From positions 1-64,000 of the forward strand of contig NZ_VWMY01000041.1 of the NCBI RefSeq assembly GCF_008905045.1: a stretch of 64,000 nucleotides of DNA, read 5' to 3'. Every line of letters starts with the position of its first letter. Position 1 is the stretch's first letter. Both the position numbers and the translations under genes were made by a program. The notes under the pieces were generated by a model. The model ran no database searches and was not told the origin of the DNA. It worked only from the letters and a program-made list of their open reading frames with translations. Source of the DNA: Streptomyces albicerus. Lineage in GTDB: Bacteria > Actinomycetota > Actinomycetes > Streptomycetales > Streptomycetaceae. Below, in pieces: positions 7,389 to 14,784 of this stretch.

Positions 7389-8035
7389 GCACCCTGGCCA
7401 CGATCCTGCTGTCCGCGCTGCCCCTGATGACTGGTTGGGCGGTCCATGTGTGGTGGCTGCGTGGCTGCCTGAACACGGCACGGCGTGACCCGCTCACCGG
7501 CTTACGGACCCGTGACGGGTTCACTCGCCGCGCCACGGCCCTGCTCAGGGACCCGCGCGCGGTCGTGGTGCTGGCCGACGTCGACAAGTTCAAGCAGATC
7601 AACGATACCCACGGGCACGCGGCCGGGGACGCGCTGTTGAAGGCGACCGCCGACCGGCTCGCTCACCACGTCGGACCCTCCGGGGTCGCCGGGCGGCTCG
7701 GGGGTGATGAGTTCGCCGCCGTGGTCATCGACGGCCACGGCACCGCGGGTGACCTGCTTGCCGTGCTGCACGGCGTGCTCGCCCGGCCGGTCGACGGCCA
7801 GGACCCGGCCGTACGCACCACGGTCTCGCTCGGCTGGGTGCGCGCCGCGGACTTCCCGGGCGATGACCTGTCTGGCCTGCTGCGGCGGGCAGATGAGGCG
7901 ATGTACGCGGCCAAGCAAGCCCGCGCCGGAATGCGCCGCGCGGGACTGGGCTGGCTGTTCGCCACCGTCACCGGCCGACGTGCCGGCCGAATCGGTGCCC
8001 GCACCGATGCGCCGGTTGTGGAGGTGGCGGCATGA
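7385..8035 (+). CDS. GGDEF-domain diguanylate cyclase carried by the element
   Basis: 216 aa. One N-terminal hydrophobic helix (LATILLSALPLMTGWAVHV) is followed by a GGDEF domain beginning at DPLTGLRTRDGF. Metal-binding VVLADVDKFKQIND and the intact active loop GRLGGDEF are present, so it should be able to make c-di-GMP from two GTP. No RxxD inhibitory site is seen in the usual place before GGDEF, suggesting weak or no product inhibition. There is no EAL or sensor domain. c-di-GMP holds Streptomyces in vegetative growth through BldD, so an element-borne cyclase could delay sporulation of its host during transfer (inference). It overlaps both neighbours by four bases (ATGA). Confidence 0.85.
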   Translation: MSTLATILLSALPLMTGWAVHVWWLRGCLNTARRDPLTGLRTRDGFTRRATALLRDPRAVVVLADVDKFKQINDTHGHAAGDALLKATADRLAHHVGPSGVAGRLGGDEFAAVVIDGHGTAGDLLAVLHGVLARPVDGQDPAVRTTVSLGWVRAADFPGDDLSGLLRRADEAMYAAKQARAGMRRAGLGWLFATVTGRRAGRIGARTDAPVVEVAA

Positions 8036-8364
8036 GCGAGCCCCTGGCCGCGGTCGACACATGGCGGCCCGTGATGGAAGCAGCTGGGTTCCGCTGCCAG
8101 TGCGAGGGCGAGTGCGGCAACGCGCACGCCAAAGGCGGCGGACGCTGCCCGCACGAACACGACCACTACACCAGCAAGCACGGGCGCCGGATCCGGCTGA
8201 TGGCCGCACCCGCCGACCCGCTCACCCCCGGCACGGCCGCTGTCCGCCTCCCGGCGAGCGAGCTGCGTGCGTGGTGCCCCGACTGCCACACCGCCGCGGC
8301 ACGGCGCGCCCGGAAGCAGCTCCCCGCGACCCCCGCAGAACAGTGCGGCCTGTTCGACATGTGA
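8032..8364 (+). CDS. Cys/His-rich putative zinc protein (HNH-like)
   Basis: 110 aa. Metal-ligand clusters are CQCEGECGNAHAKGGGRCPHEHDH (split here into CQC, CGNAH, CPHEHDH) near residues 22-45 and CPDCH near residue 83, an arrangement resembling HNH-nuclease zinc folds found in Streptomyces elements. No clear catalytic HNH triad can be assigned by eye, so nuclease activity is uncertain. The start overlaps the GGDEF stop (ATGA). It may nick or bind DNA during transfer. Confidence 0.7.
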   Translation: MSEPLAAVDTWRPVMEAAGFRCQCEGECGNAHAKGGGRCPHEHDHYTSKHGRRIRLMAAPADPLTPGTAAVRLPASELRAWCPDCHTAAARRARKQLPATPAEQCGLFDM

Positions 8365-8392
8365 CCCGCCGACGCGTTCAGGAGACTCCGAC

Positions 8393-8737
8393 ATGAGCCA
8401 CGAGAGCAAAGTGATCGTTCCCTCGCTGGGCGAACTGGGCCCGGCCATCAAGGCATTGTCCGCGCTGACGGTGGCGTTCCCGGCGCTGCCCGGCCGCACG
8501 ATCGAGGTCGGAACGGTGCTCACCCGGACCGGTGTCGAGCTGGGCATCCGCGTGGAACTGCACACCACCTTCGCCGACTTCGAAGCCTGGCGGGTGGCGT
8601 TGGGCGTTGCCCCGGCCGACATCGAGCACCAGCCGGGGGCCCGTACCCAGACGCTCCGGGCGTACGGCGCCTTCCACGGCGTCCCCGTGGTGGTGACCGC
8701 CTACGGCCCGGTCTACGCCCTCGCCCAAGCCGCATAG
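8393..8737 (+). CDS. Small element protein, 114 aa, unknown function
   Basis: ATG 8393 is eight bases after AGGAG (8380-8384). The product looks like a small alpha/beta protein (VIVPSLGELGPAIKALSALT, VELHTTFADFEAWRVALGV, then TLRAYGAFHGVPVVVTAYG). Similar short proteins are common in the spd/tra region of Streptomyces elements, with no assigned role. A tRNA-like foldback lies in the gap behind it. Confidence 0.7.
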   Translation: MSHESKVIVPSLGELGPAIKALSALTVAFPALPGRTIEVGTVLTRTGVELGIRVELHTTFADFEAWRVALGVAPADIEHQPGARTQTLRAYGAFHGVPVVVTAYGPVYALAQAA

Positions 8738-8763
8738 CCGCGCATCCCCCGGCGCGACGCATC

Positions 8764-8812
8764 GCCCCGGCATCCATGCCGTGAGGGCGCCGGATCGAAT
8801 CCGGCCCGGGGC
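8764..8812 (+). other. tRNA acceptor/T-arm-like foldback (copy B)
   Basis: GCCCCGG (8764-8770) pairs with CCGGGGC (8806-8812). Inside it is the T-arm-like hairpin GCCGG, loop ATCGAAT, CCGGC (8789-8805), with an 18-base linker on the 5' side. The linker together with neighbouring bases can alternatively form CGGCAT/ATGCCG. As in copy A the sequence continues with AC. It lies between two element genes, upstream of traB. Confidence 0.5.
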
Positions 8813-8906
8813 ACGCACGAACCGCACGAGACGGGCCCGACCGCTCACCTCCTACAGCGTCGGCCGGACCCGCTCTCCCTCACACCCGGAAGTGGAAGGA
8901 CCCTCA

Positions 8907-11147
8907 GTGAAACACCCCGACGACGACAACGAACTGTTCAACCGGCTGGAAGCCGAGATGGCCGACCCGGGCGCCCCTTCGCGGGGTGAGGTGGTCGACC
9001 TCGACAAGGCCCGGACCGCGCGCGGCGAGTCGGCCGACTCGACTCCCGACGCGTCGGCCGACTCCGCGCGGTCGAAGTCGGCCGACCCGGAGCCGACCGA
9101 GTCGCCCGACGCGACGCCGACCCTGGTCGACCAGAAGGTACCGACCGTGTCCGGCCCCGGCGTCATCGACCGCATCAAGAACTCCAAGCGGCTGGACGTC
9201 TTCCCCGCGTGGATGAAGTCGAGTGCGGAGTTCAAGGAAGCGCTCGGCTGGCTGGCCGGGCATGCCTGGCACACCGTTGCCTTCCACGTGGTCCGCGTGC
9301 CGTTCGTCTACTTGCCCAAGCTGGTCTGGCGCTCGCCGCGCGGCGCATTCAACATCCTCGGCAAGGTGGGCCGTTGGGCCGTGGACGGCGAGGGCGAGAC
9401 ACTTCGCCAGTACACGGCCACGAACGAGCAGGTGGATGAGTACCTGAAGCTCTCGCGGCAGCGGGACCGGCGGGTGCGTCTGCGGATGGTCCTCACGGTC
9501 CTGGGGGCGGTCTTTGCCCTGGGGGTGGCCCTGTTCCTGGTGTACGGTGCGGAGCCGATGACGCAGGTCATCGCGGCCATTGTGGCGGTGCTCGGGTGCG
9601 GGCTGGCCGGGGCGCCGGCGGATGCGCCGCTGGCCACGCGGGCGGTCATCAAGACCGAGGTACAGAAGCTGACCAGCGACATCGTGGTCAAGGCCATGGC
9701 CTCCATCGGCATCGGCCAGATCGCCTCCGCGGTAGCCAAGGGCCAGGACGGCATCAAGTTCGTCTCGCCCATCACCCGCGAGGGTCCGGGCTGGCGCGCG
9801 GACATCGACCTGCCGCTCGGGGTGACCGTGGCGGACGTGGCCGACCGGCGCTCCCGGCTCGCCTCCGGCCTGCGCCGCCCGCTCGGGTGCGTGTGGCCGG
9901 ACGCCGACCCCAACGAGCACGAGGGACGGCTGATCCTGTGGGTGGGGGACCGCGACCTGTCCAAGACCGGCATCGTCAAGTGGCAGCTCGCGAACGCCCG
10001 GCGGCACGACATCTTCAAGCGGAACCCGTTCGGCATCGACCCGCGCGGCCGTGCTCAGTCGGTGCCGATGATCCAGCACAACATCCTCATCGGCTCGCTG
10101 CCCGGCCAGGGCAAGACCGCCTCCGTGCGGGTGCTGGCCTGCGGCGCCGCCCTGGATCCGTCGGTGGAACTGTGGCTGCACGAGAACAAGGGCACCGGCG
10201 ACCTGGACTCCCTCGAATGCGTCAGCCACCGGTTCGTGTCCGGCATCGACGACGACTCGATCAAGTACGCGGCCGACTCCCTCAAGCTGCTGCGTGCCGA
10301 GGTCATGCGCCGCGCGGGAGTCATCAAGAAGCTGCCGCGGGACCTGTGCCCGGACAAGCGCATCACCCGCGCGATTGCCGACAAGCGGTCGCTGAAGCTG
10401 TGGCCGCTGGTCGGCGTGTTCGACGAGTGCCAGAACCTGTTCGCGCACCCCAAGTACGGCAAACAGGCTGGTGAGGACGCGGAGTTCATCATCAAGCTCG
10501 GTCGTGCCCTCGGGGTCATCCTGGTGCTGGCCACCCAGCGGCCGGACAAGGACTCGTTGCCCACGGGGATCAGCGGCAACGTGTCCATCCGCTTCGCCCT
10601 CAAGGTCGCCGGGCAGGTCGAGAACGACATGATCCTGGGCACGTCGGCGTACAAGAACGGTGTGCGCGCGACCTCGTTCCGCCCGGAGATCGACGCAGGT
10701 AACGGCTACCTCGCCGGAGCCACCGCGCTGCCGGTCGTGGTGCGCACCGCCTACCTGGACGACAACGCCACCCACGCCATCGCTCAGCGCGCGCATGCGC
10801 TGCGCAAGGCCGAGGGCACGCTGTCCGGCCACGCCCTCGGGGAGGACGCGGAGAGCACGTCGGGACCGTCGTATGACCTGCTCGCCGACGTGGCCGCGGT
10901 CGTGCCGCCCTCGGAGAAGCGGGTGTGGAACGAGCGGGTCGCCGCGCGGCTCGCGGAGCTGCGGCCGGAGGTCTACGGAGGCTGGAAGGGCGAGAACGTC
11001 ACCAGCGCGCTCAAGCCGCACGGCATCAAGACCACTGGCGTGGCCGGGACGACCGACGACGGCGAGCGCACCACCCGCCGCGGCATCGTCCGCGACGACC
11101 TCACCGCCGCGATTGCGGAGCGTGACGAAAACCGGGGTGCCGCCTAG
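8907..11147 (+). CDS. traB: TraB-type FtsK/SpoIIIE DNA translocase (conjugation)
   Basis: 746 aa from GTG 8907, six bases after GAAGGA; in-frame codons further left run into the intergenic foldback. The N-terminus (to about residue 80) is acidic with SAD/SPD repeats. Two adjacent transmembrane helices lie at about 193-236. The motor domain has Walker A GSLPGQGKTA (about 395-404) and Walker B LVGVFDECQ (about 500-508). The C-terminus (LKPHGIKTTGVAGTTDDGE) looks like the winged-helix domain with which TraB reads short repeats at the clt site. Streptomyces TraB alone pumps double-stranded plasmid DNA between mycelia. A cluster of short repeats lies directly after the stop codon, where clt is expected. 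Confidence 0.9.
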   Translation: MKHPDDDNELFNRLEAEMADPGAPSRGEVVDLDKARTARGESADSTPDASADSARSKSADPEPTESPDATPTLVDQKVPTVSGPGVIDRIKNSKRLDVFPAWMKSSAEFKEALGWLAGHAWHTVAFHVVRVPFVYLPKLVWRSPRGAFNILGKVGRWAVDGEGETLRQYTATNEQVDEYLKLSRQRDRRVRLRMVLTVLGAVFALGVALFLVYGAEPMTQVIAAIVAVLGCGLAGAPADAPLATRAVIKTEVQKLTSDIVVKAMASIGIGQIASAVAKGQDGIKFVSPITREGPGWRADIDLPLGVTVADVADRRSRLASGLRRPLGCVWPDADPNEHEGRLILWVGDRDLSKTGIVKWQLANARRHDIFKRNPFGIDPRGRAQSVPMIQHNILIGSLPGQGKTASVRVLACGAALDPSVELWLHENKGTGDLDSLECVSHRFVSGIDDDSIKYAADSLKLLRAEVMRRAGVIKKLPRDLCPDKRITRAIADKRSLKLWPLVGVFDECQNLFAHPKYGKQAGEDAEFIIKLGRALGVILVLATQRPDKDSLPTGISGNVSIRFALKVAGQVENDMILGTSAYKNGVRATSFRPEIDAGNGYLAGATALPVVVRTAYLDDNATHAIAQRAHALRKAEGTLSGHALGEDAESTSGPSYDLLADVAAVVPPSEKRVWNERVAARLAELRPEVYGGWKGENVTSALKPHGIKTTGVAGTTDDGERTTRRGIVRDDLTAAIAERDENRGAA

Positions 11148-11159
11148 CCCCACAGGGCC

Positions 11160-11248
11160 GCTACCGGTAGCGGGCTCACCTGCTACCGGTAGCACCCCCG
11201 CTAGCACCCCAAACAGCTTCCCATCTGCGATCTAGCGGATAGTACCCC
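11160..11248. repeat. Repeat cluster after traB, candidate clt transfer locus
   Basis: The 12-bp palindrome GCTACCGGTAGC occurs at 11160-11171 and 11182-11193, exactly 22 bases apart (two helical turns). The direct repeat TAGCACCCC occurs at 11190-11198 and 11202-11210, with a variant TAGTACCCC at 11240-11248. TraB proteins are known to bind 8-bp repeats, often next to their own gene, so this is the best clt candidate; a regulatory operator for the following small genes is the alternative. Confidence 0.5.
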
Positions 11249-11287
11249 ACCTGCAGAAACCCTGAAAACCGGCCCGGAGGGACCCTG

Positions 11288-11539
11288 ATGACCCCCATAG
11301 CCCTTGCTATCGCCTGCCTGTTAGTCGTCACGTTCTGTTACACGGCTGTGTGTGCGGGCAGCCCGTTCGGCGACTGCCGCAAGTGCAACGGCTTCGGCTT
11401 CGCCATGACCACCGACCGCAAGGGACGCCCCAAGCGGGGCAAGAACTGCCGCCGCTGTAAGGGCCGCGGCAAGCGCGTCCGCATCGGCCGCTGGATCTTC
11501 AACCGCGCCCAGCGGCTCTACCGCGAAGGCACCCGCTGA
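11288..11539 (+). CDS. Small membrane-anchored CxxCxGxG zinc protein
   Basis: 83 aa. An N-terminal hydrophobic helix (IALAIACLLVVTFCYTAVC) is followed by two DnaJ-like zinc half-motifs (CRKCNGFGF and CRRCKGRGK) and a basic end. It may anchor a zinc-binding domain at the inner membrane next to the transfer machine. The GGAGGGACCCTG stretch provides the ribosome binding site. Codon 12 is TTA (11321-11323), which in Streptomyces requires the developmental bldA tRNA, so production may be limited to late growth. Confidence 0.7.
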   Translation: MTPIALAIACLLVVTFCYTAVCAGSPFGDCRKCNGFGFAMTTDRKGRPKRGKNCRRCKGRGKRVRIGRWIFNRAQRLYREGTR

Positions 11540-11574
11540 CCACCGCCCCGACCCGTCGGAAGGAGACCCGCCGC

Positions 11575-11763
11575 ATGGCCGTGACCGTCTCTCTCGCACT
11601 GCTCTTCGGCTTCGTGCTCTTCATGCTGCTGCGCTCCAAGACCCTCGGAGCGGGCTCCGCGTTCGTCGCCGTGATGTTCGGCTTCTACCTCGCTTCCACC
11701 GGCGCCGCCGACACCGTCAACCAGCTCATGAGCGCCGTCGTCACCGCGCTCCCGGACCTGTAG
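11575..11763 (+). CDS. Small membrane protein, 62 aa
   Basis: ATG 11575 follows GGAAGGAGA. Two hydrophobic stretches (VTVSLALLFGFVLFMLLRS and AFVAVMFGFYLASTGAADT) make up most of the protein. It resembles small hydrophobic proteins encoded between traB and replication genes in Streptomyces elements. Its function in transfer or spread is inferred only from location. Confidence 0.7.
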   Translation: MAVTVSLALLFGFVLFMLLRSKTLGAGSAFVAVMFGFYLASTGAADTVNQLMSAVVTALPDL

Positions 11764-11771
11764 GAGCGACC

Positions 11772-12377
11772 GTGAACGAACAGATCGTGGCGCGCCACTG
11801 GCTCGCCCACCTCGCCCCCAAGGCTGCACCGGCGCTGGCCACGTCCACCGTGCTCATCCTGGCCCGGATCTGGAACGCCAATGGCGCCGAACACTCCGTC
11901 GGCAACGCGGTGTTGATGACCGCGCTCTCCCTCGCCGCGGCCGCGGCCGGGGCGTGCGCGAGCGTCGGCCGCGCCGGAGACCCCGTGACCGCGGGAACCG
12001 CGTTCGCCGTCTCCGGCGGGCTCGCCCTCGCCGGCGTGGCCGGATACGCCGACGGATGGTCTCTGCCGCTGCTGTTGTGGGTGCTCGCCACCGCTGCCGC
12101 TTACGGGCTCGCCGCCCGGTACTGGCGCGACGACCGCCGCACGCGCGTGGCGTACGAGCGGCACGTGAGCGACCGGCGCGAGGAACGCGCGCACATCGAG
12201 CGCGTGGAAACCATCCGCGGCACCACACAGATAGAGGTGGCCCGCACCGGCGCCGCCTACGCCGAACAACTCGCCGCCGCGCTCACCGCCCGCGCCGCGC
12301 TGCCCGGCTTCGACCCCCAGGCCCTGGCAACCGCAGGCCTGCCCGAACTCCCCACCGCTGAGAGGAAGTCCGTATGA
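11772..12377 (+). CDS. Spd-type membrane protein, 201 aa
   Basis: GTG 11772, preceded by GGAG eight bases after the previous stop. Four hydrophobic helices cover residues about 20-125 (for example TALSLAAAAAGACASVG and LPLLLWVLATAAAYGLAAR), followed by an Arg/Glu-rich cytoplasmic helix (RDDRRTRVAYERHV) likely to be a coiled coil. Such proteins accompany TraB in the spread of elements along the mycelium. It ends in an ATGA overlap with the MazG-like gene. Confidence 0.75.
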   Translation: MNEQIVARHWLAHLAPKAAPALATSTVLILARIWNANGAEHSVGNAVLMTALSLAAAAAGACASVGRAGDPVTAGTAFAVSGGLALAGVAGYADGWSLPLLLWVLATAAAYGLAARYWRDDRRTRVAYERHVSDRREERAHIERVETIRGTTQIEVARTGAAYAEQLAAALTARAALPGFDPQALATAGLPELPTAERKSV

Positions 12378-12712
12378 GCGCCGTCTTGTGGCCCGTCACG
12401 GCCCACATCGTCGTCGCCCTGAATGCCGCCAACGGCACAGGCGAGCACGAGAGCGCGATGCGCCTGATGAAGGTGACCGAGGAAGCCGGTGAGGCCACCG
12501 CCGCGTACATCGGCATGACCGGCCAGAACCCCCGCAAGGGCACCACCCACACCCGCGCCGACGTGGCCGACGAACTGTGCGACGTCATAATCGCCGCCGC
12601 CGTCGCGTTGCACGCCTTCAGCGCCGCCCCGCCCGCCGTCCTGGACGCCAAGCTGCACGCCGCCGCACGACGGCTGCACGCCCACGACCTCAGCACCGAA
12701 CTGCCCCTCTAA
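12374..12712 (+). CDS. MazG-like nucleotide pyrophosphohydrolase
   Basis: 112 aa all-alpha protein carrying the MazG metal-binding pattern: KVTEEAGEATAAYIG (EExxE) about residues 35-50 and DVADELCDVIIAA (ExxD) about 72-84. MazG-type enzymes hydrolyse (d)NTPs to monophosphates. On phages and elements they adjust nucleotide or alarmone pools during replication. It lies between a transfer membrane gene and SSB, so it may belong to the replication half of the operon. The ATGA overlap couples it to the previous gene. Confidence 0.8.
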   Translation: MSAVLWPVTAHIVVALNAANGTGEHESAMRLMKVTEEAGEATAAYIGMTGQNPRKGTTHTRADVADELCDVIIAAAVALHAFSAAPPAVLDAKLHAAARRLHAHDLSTELPL

Positions 12713-12736
12713 CCCACCTGAAAGCGAGTGATCCAC

Positions 12737-13192
12737 ATGTCCGTGGGAGAGACCCCCATCACCGTCGTCGGCAACCTCGCCGCCGAACCTGAACTGCGCT
12801 ACACCCCCAGCGGGGCCGCGATGGTGAAGTTCTCCGTCGCCTCCACCCCCCGCAGCTACGACAAGACCACCGGCCAGTGGCAGGACGGCACCGCGATGTT
12901 CCTGCGCTGCACGGCCTGGCGCGACCTGGCCAACCATGTCGCCGAGACCTTGACCAAGGGCATGCGCGTGGTCGTCACCGGCCGTCTGCGTCAGCACAAC
13001 TGGAAGACCCCCGAGGGCGAGAACCGCTCGATGCTCGCGCTGGAAGTCGACGACATCGGCCCCTCGCTGCGCTTCGCCACGGCCAAGGTCGAACGCGTCC
13101 AGCGCAACGGCGCCACCTCCGGCCCGGCCGCCGACACGTGGAACACGGCCCCGGCCGGGGCCGCCGCCGTGGGCGACGAGCCGCCGTTCTAG
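12737..13192 (+). CDS. ssb: Single-stranded DNA-binding protein of the element
   Basis: 151 aa from ATG 12737. The OB fold (residues about 5-110) has the usual pattern: TVVGNLAAEPELRYTPSGAA, FLRCTAWRDLANHVAETL, KGMRVVVTGRLRQ. A short linker leads to the acidic tip DEPPF, which recruits replication and repair partners. It is a standard bacterial SSB, shorter than the chromosomal one, and is placed just before the methyltransferase, prim-pol and RepA genes. It would coat the single strand made during element replication. Confidence 0.9.
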   Translation: MSVGETPITVVGNLAAEPELRYTPSGAAMVKFSVASTPRSYDKTTGQWQDGTAMFLRCTAWRDLANHVAETLTKGMRVVVTGRLRQHNWKTPEGENRSMLALEVDDIGPSLRFATAKVERVQRNGATSGPAADTWNTAPAGAAAVGDEPPF

Positions 13193-13199
13193 ATCAGCC

Positions 13200-13269
13200 C
13201 GGGGCGGTCGCCTCTCACCACAAGACCACGACCGCCCCGGTTCCTCTTGTCCCTTCGACAGCACAGGAG
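13200..13269 (+). repeat. Repeated hairpin leader, copy 2 of 3
   Basis: CGGGGCGGTCG (13200-13210) pairs perfectly with CGACCGCCCCG (13229-13239) around a loop with CTCTCACCACAAGACCA. It is followed by GGTTCCTCTTGTCCCTTCGA and AGGAG (13265-13269), the ribosome binding site of the methyltransferase. It is nearly identical to copy 3; the stem sequences co-vary between copies while loop and tail are conserved. Confidence 0.7.
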
Positions 13270-13276
13270 CTGCTAC

Positions 13277-14698
13277 GTGCTGACCTTGACCGATCTGTTC
13301 TGCGGCGCCGGGGGATCATCCACCGGAGCCATCGCGGTGCCCGGTGTGACGGTGCGGATGGCCGCCAACCACGCCCGGCACGCCGTCGACACCCACCAGG
13401 CCAACCACCCCGAAGCCGATCACGACTGCGCGGACATCTCGCAGGTGGAGCCGCGCCGATACCCGGCCACCGACATTCTGTGGGCCTCACCGGAGTGCAC
13501 CAATCACTCCATCGCCAAGGGCCGCCGTCGTGGCCACGGCGCTCACACCGACGGCCTGTTTGCCGAGAGCGGCACTGACGAAGCCGCGATCCGCTCGCGC
13601 GCCACGATGCACGACGTCCCCCGCTTCGCCGAGACCCACCAGTACCGGGCGATCATCGTGGAGAACGTGGTGGACGCCTACTGGTGGGGACCGGAGCAAG
13701 CCAGGGGCGCCGCGTTCGACGCATGGCTGCGCACCCTGCACGCCTGGGGATACGAGCACCGCATCGTGTGGATGAACTCGATGCACGCTGCCGCCTATGG
13801 CCCGCCCGCGCCGCAGTCACGGGACCGGATGTATGTGGTGCTGTGGCGCACCGGCGAGCGCATGCCGGACTTCGGCAAGTGGACCCGCCCGGCGGCCGAC
13901 TGCCCCACCCACGGCCACGTCCGCGCCATACAGGCATTCAAGCGTCCGGACCGGCGCTGGGGCCGCTACGGGGTGCGTGCCCAGTACCTGTGGCGCTGCC
14001 CGCGTGTGGAGTGCCGCAACCAAGTCGTTGAGCCGGCCGTGCGCCCCGCCGCCGACGCGATCGACTGGGGTCTGCCCGCCACTCTGATCGGGGAGCGCAA
14101 GCGCCCCTTGGCGGCCGACACGATGCGCCGGGTCCGTGCCGGATTCACCGCGTTCTCCGAACCGCTCACCGTCCCGGTGGAGGGCCGCAGCGGCAAGCGC
14201 GCGGCTCCGGCATCGTCGCCGCTGCGCACGGTGACCACCCGCAATGAAACCGGGCTGGCGCTGCCGCCGTACATGGTGGAGCTGCGCGGCGGAGGTTCCT
14301 CGCACCGCGCCATCACCGCGCCGCTGGCCACTGTTACCGCGGGCGGCAACCACCACGGCATCGTCACCGCCCCGGACCTGGTGGTGCCCTACTACGGCAA
14401 CGGCACTGCCCGGCCTGCGAATCGGCCGCTGCCCACCGTGACCACGGTGGACCGGCACGGCGCCCTGTACGGAGGCACCGTCACCTCCGTGGAGGAGTGC
14501 CGTTTCCGGATGCTCGAACCCCACGAGTACGCCGCCGCGATGGCCTTCCCCGACAGCTATCGGCTGCTTGCCAGCGACAAGCGCACCCGTGTGCTGATGC
14601 TCGGCAACGCGGTGACCCCGCCCGCCGCCCGCGACCTGGTCGCCATGGTGGCTGAGGCCCTCACCGGCCACGAACTCTCGCTTGCCCACGGCCTGTAG
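13277..14698 (+). CDS. DNA (cytosine-5-) methyltransferase, no partner nuclease
   Basis: 473 aa from GTG 13277, seven bases after AGGAG. Motif order is that of Dcm-type enzymes: motif I DLFCGAGGSS (about 5-14), motif IV ASPECTNHS (about 71-78, with PEC where most enzymes have PPC; the catalytic Cys is present), motif VI ENV (about 129), motif VIII QSRDRMYVVL (about 179), a long variable target-recognition region, motif IX with RFRMLEPHEYAAAMAFP (about 408) and motif X GNAVTPP (about 442). No restriction gene is adjacent, so it is an orphan enzyme, likely protecting the element from host restriction or marking it. It has its own repeated hairpin leader. Confidence 0.88.
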   Translation: MLTLTDLFCGAGGSSTGAIAVPGVTVRMAANHARHAVDTHQANHPEADHDCADISQVEPRRYPATDILWASPECTNHSIAKGRRRGHGAHTDGLFAESGTDEAAIRSRATMHDVPRFAETHQYRAIIVENVVDAYWWGPEQARGAAFDAWLRTLHAWGYEHRIVWMNSMHAAAYGPPAPQSRDRMYVVLWRTGERMPDFGKWTRPAADCPTHGHVRAIQAFKRPDRRWGRYGVRAQYLWRCPRVECRNQVVEPAVRPAADAIDWGLPATLIGERKRPLAADTMRRVRAGFTAFSEPLTVPVEGRSGKRAAPASSPLRTVTTRNETGLALPPYMVELRGGGSSHRAITAPLATVTAGGNHHGIVTAPDLVVPYYGNGTARPANRPLPTVTTVDRHGALYGGTVTSVEECRFRMLEPHEYAAAMAFPDSYRLLASDKRTRVLMLGNAVTPPAARDLVAMVAEALTGHELSLAHGL

Positions 14699-14708
14699 AT
14701 ACGCCCGA

Positions 14709-14774
14709 GGCGGCCGTCTCTCACCACAAGACCACGGCCGCCCCGGTTCCTCTTGTCCCTTCGACAGAACAGGA
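14709..14774 (+). repeat. Repeated hairpin leader, copy 3 of 3
   Basis: GGCGGCCGT (14709-14717) pairs with ACGGCCGCC (14734-14742) around a loop with CTCTCACCACAAGACC, then GGTTCCTCTTGTCCCTTCGA and AGGAG for the prim-pol gene. It differs from copy 2 at only a few positions. Confidence 0.7.
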
Positions 14775-14784
14775 GACCTCCAGC

